From the NCBI GenBank assembly GCA_021811155.1, contig JAJZPO010000015.1:1-46461 (forward strand): a stretch of 46,461 bases of DNA, in the 5' to 3' direction. This document shows positions 40,969 through 46,461 of this stretch, piece by piece. A program made the position numbers and the translations under genes. Source of the DNA: Bacillota bacterium (GTDB taxonomy: Bacteria; Bacillota; Desulfitobacteriia; Desulfitobacteriales; JAJXUE01). Numbering within the stretch: the stretch's first letter is position 1; the number at the start of each line of letters is the position of its first letter. The notes under the pieces are model-generated. The model was not told the DNA's origin and did no database searches. It saw nothing but the letters and a program-made list of their open reading frames with translations.

Positions 40969-42693
40969 ATGAAAAATATCCAGCCCCTGGGCAGGTTGGC
41001 CGAAAGCAATTTCCGCTTGGTACAAAACAGGACAAGCATCCAGGAAGCTCTGGCCCTGGCCCGGGAAAATCATCTGGTGATTCTGCAGGGGGAACGTCCC
41101 GTCGGCACTCTTACCATGGAAGAAGCCCGGCAACTGCCTCCTGCCGGCGTACGATTAAATGAAATAGCCTGGGCGCCTCCCCTCATGGCAGGGTCTGAAA
41201 CCGATACTCTGGCCTTTTGCCGGGAGCATGCCCAAGATCTCCGCTCTGTGGTGGTGTTGGATGATTCCGGCAGAGTTACAGGCTTGGTTACACTCACCAA
41301 GCTGCTCAATGTCCTGCTTGAAGCCTGGGAAGTATGGAACGCCTTTTTCAACACCTTGTTGGACACTGTCAACGAGGCTATTACCGTAGTCACCGAGAAC
41401 GGAACTGTGAGCCACTGGAACCTGGCGGCTCAGGAGATGTATAACATTTCGGGTCAGGCTATTATCGGCAAGCCCATAGCGGGTTTTTTTGAACGGGAGG
41501 CCCTGGCTACCCTGAAGATGCTGGATGAAGGACGTCCCATCCGGCAGTCTTACCACCGCCCCCGTTCCGGTACCCATGTGTTGATCAATGCATCACCTGT
41601 ACTTAGCCAGGGTAAGATCGTGGGAGCTATATCCAGCGAACAGGATATAACCCAGGTGGTGCGCCTGAACGAGGAGCTGTCACACGCCAGTTCGCAGTTG
41701 CGAGATCTGAAGCAAAAAATAGGCCCCTCCGATGATCCTTTTAACAGAATCATCGGCAGGGGCAGCACAATTCACCGGACTATGGCACTGGCCCGCAAAG
41801 TCGCGGCCAGTGAAGCCACGGTCCTGATCACCGGCGAAAGCGGCGTAGGCAAAGAGTTGTTCGCCCACGCCATCCATGCCTCGGGACAAAGGGCAGACAA
41901 ACCTTTTATCGCCATTAATTGCGGCGCCATTCCCAATGCCTTGTTTGAGAGCGAGCTTTTCGGTTACCAGGGCGGCGCCTTCACCGGGGCCGAACGCAGG
42001 GGCAAACCGGGCAAGCTGGAACTGGCCCACGGCGGGACCATCTTCCTGGATGAAGTTGGCGAACTTCCGGTAGAACTGCAAGTCAAACTGCTGCGGGTGC
42101 TGCAGGACAAACGTTTTTACCGGGTTGGCGGCACTGAACCCGTCACAGTAAATACGCGGATCATCGCCGCCACTAACCGCGACCTGGACAAAATGATCCG
42201 CAGCGGGGAATTCCGCGAAGACCTGTACTACCGTTTGAATGTTATCGCGCTCGAGGTCCCTCCCCTGCGGGAAAGGACAGAAGACATCCCCGAACTGATG
42301 CAAATGTTCCTGCAGGAGTTCGCCCTCAAATACAACAAGCCTATTCCCGCTCTGGACCCGGAGCTTGTCGTCACCCTTTTAGGCTACCCCTGGCCCGGCA
42401 ACGTACGGGAACTGCGCAATGTGGCTGAGCGTCTGGCCATTTTGGCGGAGGAGGCTCCCCTTGACACCCAGTTCCTGCCCCCAACCCTGCAGCGTCCCAA
42501 ACCGCCGGCACCGGTCCCTGCTCCCATGTCCCAGGCAAGTGTCCCCGCCTCCCATCAGGACCTGTCTGCGGAGGCCAGGCGGATTCTTCAGATGCTGGAA
42601 CAAACCAAGGGCAACAAAGCGGCGGCGGCCAAACTGCTTGGCCTTTCCCGCGGTACCCTTTATTACAAGCTCAAAGGTTACGGCCTGATCTGA
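40969..42693 (+). CDS. Sigma-54-dependent transcriptional activator with CBS-like and PAS domains
   Basis: Bacterial enhancer-binding protein, 574 aa. Residues ~1-115 resemble a CBS pair ([20 protein letters not shown]), ~125-235 a PAS domain ([20 protein letters not shown]). The AAA+ core has Walker A GESGVGKE, the sigma-54 loop GGAFTGAE, Walker [13 protein letters not shown] and the R-finger region; the C-terminus is a Fis-type helix-turn-helix ([20 protein letters not shown]). It likely drives the divergent proline genes. The start is uncertain: TTG 40957, ATG 40960 and ATG 40969 are in frame; I use 40969 because the others crowd the SD AGGGAG. Confidence 0.93.
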   Translation: MKNIQPLGRLAESNFRLVQNRTSIQEALALARENHLVILQGERPVGTLTMEEARQLPPAGVRLNEIAWAPPLMAGSETDTLAFCREHAQDLRSVVVLDDSGRVTGLVTLTKLLNVLLEAWEVWNAFFNTLLDTVNEAITVVTENGTVSHWNLAAQEMYNISGQAIIGKPIAGFFEREALATLKMLDEGRPIRQSYHRPRSGTHVLINASPVLSQGKIVGAISSEQDITQVVRLNEELSHASSQLRDLKQKIGPSDDPFNRIIGRGSTIHRTMALARKVAASEATVLITGESGVGKELFAHAIHASGQRADKPFIAINCGAIPNALFESELFGYQGGAFTGAERRGKPGKLELAHGGTIFLDEVGELPVELQVKLLRVLQDKRFYRVGGTEPVTVNTRIIAATNRDLDKMIRSGEFREDLYYRLNVIALEVPPLRERTEDIPELMQMFLQEFALKYNKPIPALDPELVVTLLGYPWPGNVRELRNVAERLAILAEEAPLDTQFLPPTLQRPKPPAPVPAPMSQASVPASHQDLSAEARRILQMLEQTKGNKAAAAKLLGLSRGTLYYKLKGYGLI

Positions 42694-42786
42694 AAGCCTG
42701 GGTGAACCTCCCCCGCCTGCATAGAAAACCAACTCCAGGCAAAAACTACTAATCGTCTAAACAGTTTGCCAAAAGGAGCTGAGACC

Positions 42787-42891
42787 ATGCAATTTAACCG
42801 GGAAACTATCCAGGAAGTTAAAGACGGGGAGTCCCTGCGCAAGGCTTTGCTGGAAGCGGAGGTGGTTGAAGATGCAGGACAAATGTACTGA
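42787..42891 (+). CDS. Tiny protein, 34 aa, unknown
   Basis: ATG 42787 has a strong AAGGAG 8 nt upstream. Product MQFNRETIQEVKDGESLRKA then acidic tail (EAEVVEDAGQMY). It is short, charged and helical in look; no family. It lies 93 bp after the sigma-54 activator and overlaps a second tiny ORF. Confidence 0.5.
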   Translation: MQFNRETIQEVKDGESLRKALLEAEVVEDAGQMY

Positions 42892-42922
42892 GCTTATCAA
42901 CCTGCTGGGCGGCGAGTTTTAA
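42872..42922 (+). CDS. Possible 16-aa peptide overlapping the 34-aa ORF
   Basis: ATG 42872 is 6 nt after GGAGGTGG. Sequence MQDKCTELINLLGGEF. A terminator follows 15 bp later. It is very short; the good SD is the main evidence. Confidence 0.3.
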   Translation: MQDKCTELINLLGGEF

Positions 42923-42936
42923 AGGTAAAATTAATA

Positions 42937-42966
42937 AGCACCCCTCCGAAAAGGGGTGCTGTTATT
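42937..42966 (+). terminator. Terminator after the tiny ORFs
   Basis: AGCACCCCT (42937-42945) and AGGGGTGCT (42952-42960), 9-bp perfect stem with a 6-nt loop, then GTTATTTTA. Confidence 0.8.
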
Positions 42967-42990
42967 TTAGCCTGATTAATTTTCAGTGTA

Positions 42991-43188
42991 TCAGCCGAAA
43001 GACCCGCTCTGCATAGAACTCTTGTTGCGGAATTTTTCCACAAACTCTTCCAGGGTGTAAGTTACTCCTTTCCCCTTAAGTTCTACCGAAACTTTGCGTT
43101 CTGTTGGATTAAAGCCGATAAATTTCATTCCCAGACGTTTGGCCATGTTGTTCAGTTCAATGCGCAGTCCTCTGCCCAAATCTTTCAT
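42991..43188 (-). CDS. Small conserved-looking protein, 65 aa, unknown
   Basis: ATG 43188 lies 11 nt after AGAGG (GTG 43200 is the alternative). Product begins MKDLGRGLRIELNNMAKRLG and has MKFIGFNPTERKVSVELKGK and YTLEEFVEKFRNK. Basic, soluble, with a beta-hairpin look; no family recognised. Convergent with the tiny-ORF unit; its 3' end faces the terminator at 42937-42960. Confidence 0.55.
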   Translation of the reverse strand: MKDLGRGLRIELNNMAKRLGMKFIGFNPTERKVSVELKGKGVTYTLEEFVEKFRNKSSMQSGSFG

Positions 43189-43359
43189 ACATCCACGCAC
43201 CTCTCGCCAATTTTGAGTTGGAAAGATTCAGCATTTCCGGCTTACGGGTAAACCATCCCTCCCTTCGGTCTTATACTATATAATTCGCCATAGCTAAAAA
43301 ACTTTCCTGCCAATACCCTGACGCTCGAAGAATTCTATTATTGGGACGCGGGGAGAAAG

Positions 43360-43677
43360 TCAAAGACTCTTATAGGTGTCTTTCGGAGCAGTCTGGGGCT
43401 TGGCAGGCCCGCTCGGGACGTCATCTCCGGTAAATTGCTCCAAAAAGTCTGCCGCTTCTTTCAGACCCTGCTGCACAACTTTCTTGTAAACCTCCCTGTG
43501 GGATTCATCGGTAAGGGTCCTGATTTCTTGTTTGACTGCTCTGGCCCCTGTCACCAGGGGATCAGCCTTTTTCTGTCCTGCCTGAAGCGCCGTGCTCACT
43601 GCATGGCTGTCCACTACATAGGAACCCACCACCAGGATCAGGAGCAAGGCAATAATGGTCTTAAGCAAGAAACTCAT
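43360..43677 (-). CDS. Secreted or membrane-anchored protein, 105 aa, unknown
   Basis: N-terminal hydrophobic segment MSFLLKTIIALLLILVVGSY then a helical, charged outer part (AGQKKADPLVTGARAVKQEI, YKKVVQQGLKEAADFLEQF) and a Pro/Ser-rich end. ATG 43677 follows AAGGAAGAG; ten upstream codons of the open frame are basic and lack an SD. Unknown function. Confidence 0.6.
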   Translation of the reverse strand: MSFLLKTIIALLLILVVGSYVVDSHAVSTALQAGQKKADPLVTGARAVKQEIRTLTDESHREVYKKVVQQGLKEAADFLEQFTGDDVPSGPAKPQTAPKDTYKSL

Positions 43678-43743
43678 TTCACTCTTCCTTTTCTGGTTTT
43701 TTACCATTATTTCCCGTCTGAAGTCAACCTATGCATACAATTA

Positions 43744-43766
43744 AGCCGGGGTTGATATCCCCGGCT
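43744..43766 (-). terminator. Terminator-like hairpin after the 85-aa membrane protein gene
   Basis: AGCCGGGG (43744-43751) and CCCCGGCT (43759-43766), perfect 8-bp stem. The minus-strand tail is TTAATTG, a weak U-run. Confidence 0.5.
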
Positions 43767-43850
43767 AAAGCAACTTATTACCCTTGTTATTTATCATTCA
43801 CCCCCACAACATGTCCAGCTCCTAGCTCTTCTTACTTGGCAGCAGGAGGT

Positions 43851-44108
43851 TCACGATTTCCCGAAAGATGTCAATTGATTCAACTGTTTCATGGACTGTT
43901 CCAAGCGCCAGGAGTCAGCGGCGCTTTTGATTATGAGATAGATGGAGAGAACTGCCCCTGTGATGCTGACCAGCATCAACAGACTGAGCGGCAGGTTGTT
44001 GCGCCACATAGTGTACACCGCCAGGCCGGAGTAGATAATCAGAGCAAGCTGCAGGTAAACCAAAATCCGCATTTTCAGAAAGTACTTGTCCCAGAGGCGC
44101 TTTTCCAT
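43851..44108 (-). CDS. Small two-helix membrane protein, 85 aa, unknown
   Basis: ATG 44108 follows AGGGGG with 6-nt spacing. After MEKRLWDKYFLKMR come two membrane helices (ILVYLQLALIIYSGLAVYTM; LSLLMLVSITGAVLSIYLII), then SAADSWRLEQSMKQLNQLTS. No family recognised. It is 24 bp after the response-regulator stop on the same strand, so the two may be one unit. Confidence 0.65.
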   Translation of the reverse strand: MEKRLWDKYFLKMRILVYLQLALIIYSGLAVYTMWRNNLPLSLLMLVSITGAVLSIYLIIKSAADSWRLEQSMKQLNQLTSFGKS

Positions 44109-44132
44109 AACCATCCCCCTCAATAAATTGTT

Positions 44133-45179
44133 TTAGGCCTGATGCCGCGCCCGGTATTCCGAGGGCGTCACTCCTTCATGTTTCTTGAACACAGCAGTGA
44201 AATAGCTGTTGGAGCTAAATCCTGCGGCTTCTGCAACCTGCTCAATAGTCTCATCCGAAGTGCGCAGCAGGTGTTTGGCGTGTTTCAACCGTAGCTTAAT
44301 CAGGTATTCCGTAAAACCCAACCCTGTTTGTTTGGTAAAAATACGGCTAAGGTAGGCGGGGCTCAGGTGTACCTTGGCGGCCACAGAACTCAGGGACAAT
44401 TCAGAGGCAAAACGCTCTTCCATGTAGGCTATGGCCTTGCGCACCGGTATCAGATCGTTTATTGGCTTTTGGCTTTGCAGCAGAATGCTTTTTTCCAGCA
44501 TCCCCTCGCCCCAGGCACTCAACCCCGCCCGAGACCCTACCCGGGCCAGATCCTGGGCCAGCTCGCTTTCCAGCTTTTCTGCCTTTGCCGGATCAGCCCC
44601 GGCAGAAAGCACAGCCTGAACCGCAATCACCAAGACACGCAGGCCGAAGGAACTGAGCAGGGCAGGCGAGAGTGCGGGTTCTTTGGCGGCGAGAAGCTCC
44701 ACCAGCAGGTGAAACTGCCGTTTCGCCTCCTGCAAGCTGCCCGCTTTCACCTGCTCTTCCAATCGCGCCAAATCCAGCAGCGGTCCTGGTTGAAATCTCT
44801 GCGCCAGCTTGTCTATCGCTTGTCTAACGGATTCGATCAATTGTTGGGGCTGAACAGGTTTTAGCAGGTAGTCCGACGCCTGGGCCTTGATGGCTTGCTG
44901 CGAGAAGGAAAATCTCCCGTAGGCGGTTAAGATAATTATCTCCGCCACTGGGTAAATCTCTTTGATGCGCCTGGTTGCTTCGATACCGTCAATGCCTGGC
45001 ATTTTGATGTCCATGATGATAATGTCAGGTTTAATGAGCCCGGCTAGTTTCAAACCTTCCCGGCCGCTGGATGCCTCACCAGCTATTTCGACAGGAAGGC
45101 CGGAATTTTGTAGGGTAAAGCTTAAAACCTTGCGTTCAAGTTCCTCATCGTCAACCAGAAGTATCTTGTATAAGCCCAA
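44133..45179 (-). CDS. Response regulator with AraC-type DNA-binding domain (YesN-like)
   Basis: REC domain at 1-125: ILLVDDEELERKVL (Asp10, Asp11), phospho-acceptor Asp57 in IIIMDIKMPGID, Thr85 and Lys107 (DYLLKPVQP). A helical linker follows; residues ~245-348 are two AraC helix-turn-helices (LSLSSVAAKVHLSPAYLSRI and IEQVAEAAGFSSNSYFTAVF). TTG 45179 has GAGGTGA 7 nt upstream. It has no kinase next to it; the PocR-domain kinase at 24565-25803 is of the class that normally pairs with such regulators. Confidence 0.93.
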   Translation of the reverse strand: MGLYKILLVDDEELERKVLSFTLQNSGLPVEIAGEASSGREGLKLAGLIKPDIIIMDIKMPGIDGIEATRRIKEIYPVAEIIILTAYGRFSFSQQAIKAQASDYLLKPVQPQQLIESVRQAIDKLAQRFQPGPLLDLARLEEQVKAGSLQEAKRQFHLLVELLAAKEPALSPALLSSFGLRVLVIAVQAVLSAGADPAKAEKLESELAQDLARVGSRAGLSAWGEGMLEKSILLQSQKPINDLIPVRKAIAYMEERFASELSLSSVAAKVHLSPAYLSRIFTKQTGLGFTEYLIKLRLKHAKHLLRTSDETIEQVAEAAGFSSNSYFTAVFKKHEGVTPSEYRARHQA

Positions 45180-45221
45180 AATTTTTTCACCTCGCCCCGG
45201 CTGAACGTTTACCTCTAATTC

Positions 45222-45250
45222 ATTATAACCAATGCTTTACGCCCTGCCCA
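45222..45250 (-). promoter_or_regulatory. Probable sigma-A promoter of the response-regulator gene
   Basis: Minus strand TGGGCA (45250..45245), 17 bp, TATAAT (45227..45222). The -10 is perfect, the -35 is 4 of 6. Start near 45215, 36 nt before the TTG. Confidence 0.55.
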
Positions 45251-45418
45251 GTAAGGAGCGCAGCAAGATTTTGCTATTAAAGTAAAAATCCCTATAGTCA
45301 TCTGTCTCGTTAAACGACAATATTTTATAAGTTTTGCGCATGGTTTTGGCTGGTAATTTTCTCCCGCTATGAGATGATTAAGCTGAGCGCAGTGCGTAGA
45401 CTGAAAGGAGAGTATCTG

Positions 45419-46461
45419 ATGATTGTAGGAGTTCCGAAGGAAATCAAGAATAATGAAAACCGGGTTGCCCTGACCCCGGCCGGTGTACAGGCTTTTCACA
45501 AAGCCGGGCATCGGATAGTGGTCGAAAGCAATGCCGGTCAAGGCAGCGGTTTTTCTGACCGGGAATTTGCGGCGGCCGGGGCTGAAATCCTGCCCGACGC
45601 AGCGGCAGTTTTCGCAGCAGCGGACATGATCATGAAAGTAAAGGAACCCTTGGCTGCAGAATACGATTTGTTCAAAACAGGCCAGCTCTTGTTTACTTAC
45701 CTGCATTTGGCGCCAGAACCGGAATTAACCCGGGCGCTCCTCAGCAAAGAAGTGGTTGGCATCGCCTATGAAACCGTCCAGCCTGCTGACGGCAGCCTGC
45801 CCCTCTTGACACCCATGAGCGAGGTGGCCGGCAGGATGTCTGTCCAAATCGGCGCCCAGTTCCTGGAGAAACCCCACGGCGGCAAAGGAGTGCTCCTGGG
45901 CGGAGTGCCCGGGGTTTCCCCCGCCAAAGTCACTATCGTCGGGGGCGGAATTGTGGGAACCAACGCCGCCAAAATTGCCCTCGGCATGGGCGCTGACGTA
46001 ACTATCCTGGATATCAGCCCGGCAAGGCTGCGCCACCTGGATGACGTGTTCGGCGCCCGGCTCAAAACCTTGATGTCAAACAGCTATAACTTGACTCATG
46101 CGGTTGCCGAGGCTGACCTGCTCATCGGCGCGGTACTCGTTCCCGGCGCCAAAGCGCCGAAACTGGTTACGGAAGAAATGATAAAAGCCATGAAACCCGG
46201 CTCGGTAATTGTGGATGTGGCGATTGACCAGGGAGGATGTGTGGAAACCGTGGACCGCGTGACTACACACTCGGAACCGACCTATGTCAAACACGGAGTA
46301 GTGCATTACAGTGTGGCCAATATGCCCGGGGCCGTGGCCCGGACCTCGACGTTCGCCCTGACCAACGCCACCCTGCCCTATGCCCTTAAGCTGGCTAACC
46401 TGGGCTACAGGGCTGCGATCGGCAGCGATCTGGCCCTGGCCCGCGGCGTCAAAGATCGGAA
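45419..46461 (+). CDS. ald: Alanine dehydrogenase, cut by the right edge of the window
   Basis: Converts L-alanine to pyruvate and ammonia with NAD+. The frame starts at ATG 45419, 8 nt after AAAGGAG, and runs to the window end (347 codons of about 370). It has [20 protein letters not shown], the catalytic Lys in MIMKVKEPL and His in [10 protein letters not shown], the NAD fold [20 protein letters not shown] ending in LDIS, and the Asp-containing VDVAIDQGG. The C-terminal tail is missing only because of the edge. In spore formers alanine is also a common germinant, but a link to the ger genes is not shown. Confidence 0.95.
   Translation, partial: MIVGVPKEIKNNENRVALTPAGVQAFHKAGHRIVVESNAGQGSGFSDREFAAAGAEILPDAAAVFAAADMIMKVKEPLAAEYDLFKTGQLLFTYLHLAPEPELTRALLSKEVVGIAYETVQPADGSLPLLTPMSEVAGRMSVQIGAQFLEKPHGGKGVLLGGVPGVSPAKVTIVGGGIVGTNAAKIALGMGADVTILDISPARLRHLDDVFGARLKTLMSNSYNLTHAVAEADLLIGAVLVPGAKAPKLVTEEMIKAMKPGSVIVDVAIDQGGCVETVDRVTTHSEPTYVKHGVVHYSVANMPGAVARTSTFALTNATLPYALKLANLGYRAAIGSDLALARGVKDR

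Noticed and set aside
41680-42303. 207-codon minus frame opposite the sigma-54 activator
   Set aside because: Antisense to the highly conserved AAA+ core; a codon-bias shadow.

Overview
The window comes from a spore-forming, mid-GC Firmicute, most likely an anaerobic member of the Clostridia/Peptococcaceae type. The evidence is two tricistronic gerABC germinant-receptor sets, a DUF421/DUF4363 pair, strong Shine-Dalgarno (SD) sites with many TTG and GTG starts, a tungsten/molybdenum aldehyde ferredoxin oxidoreductase and an archaeal-style split glutamate synthase. No rRNA or tRNA gene was recognised. Nothing can be said about species from the sequence alone.

Layout. (1) 1-8489: a complete type I-C CRISPR-Cas locus on the minus strand, cas3-cas5-cas8c-cas7-cas4-cas1-cas2, then a leader and an array that runs off the left edge (10 identical 32-bp repeats, 9 full spacers). 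(2) 8930-14360: a five-gene split glutamate synthase operon (amidotransferase, FMN/Fe-S synthase, ferredoxin, FAD/NAD(P) oxidoreductase, GXGXG subunit). It has a clear sigma-A promoter, an operator-like palindrome and tandem upstream repeats. (3) 14385-16440: an ADP-ribosylglycohydrolase, a divergent ComFB-like gene and repeat debris. (4) 16443-24453: MoaD-like/AOR pair, an ATC-hydrolase-family gene, PiT + DUF47 phosphate uptake, a Na/Pi cotransporter, a polysaccharide deacetylase and two tiny Tyr/Pro-rich paralogues. (5) 24565-26466: a PocR-domain histidine kinase and a GNAT acetyltransferase. (6) 26550-37995: germination region. gerABC set 1 is on the minus strand. A plus-strand series starts with eight mostly tiny membrane ORFs, then DUF421, DUF4363 and gerABC set 2. 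(7) 38159-46461: proline catabolism (proline dehydrogenase, glutamate-semialdehyde dehydrogenase) with a sigma-54 promoter facing a divergently encoded sigma-54 activator, small unknown genes, an AraC-type response regulator and a truncated alanine dehydrogenase.

How it fits together. The metabolic genes centre on amino-acid nitrogen: glutamate synthesis, proline to glutamate, and alanine to pyruvate plus ammonia. The germination genes would sense nutrients, plausibly amino acids. The part least explained by known families is 30609-32919. It holds eight compact, AT-richer ORFs for small membrane proteins; two of them share a ~95-residue membrane module (one copy in one, two tandem copies in the other) that I do not recognise. 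They lie directly upstream of, and probably co-transcribed with, the second germination operon. Other points: two genes (gerB set 1 and the Na/Pi cotransporter) whose best start is ATA, a perfect 69-bp inverted dispersed repeat, a near-duplicate CRISPR spacer pair differing by one PAM-distal base, and an RNA hairpin that would hide the ribosome site of the DUF421 gene.
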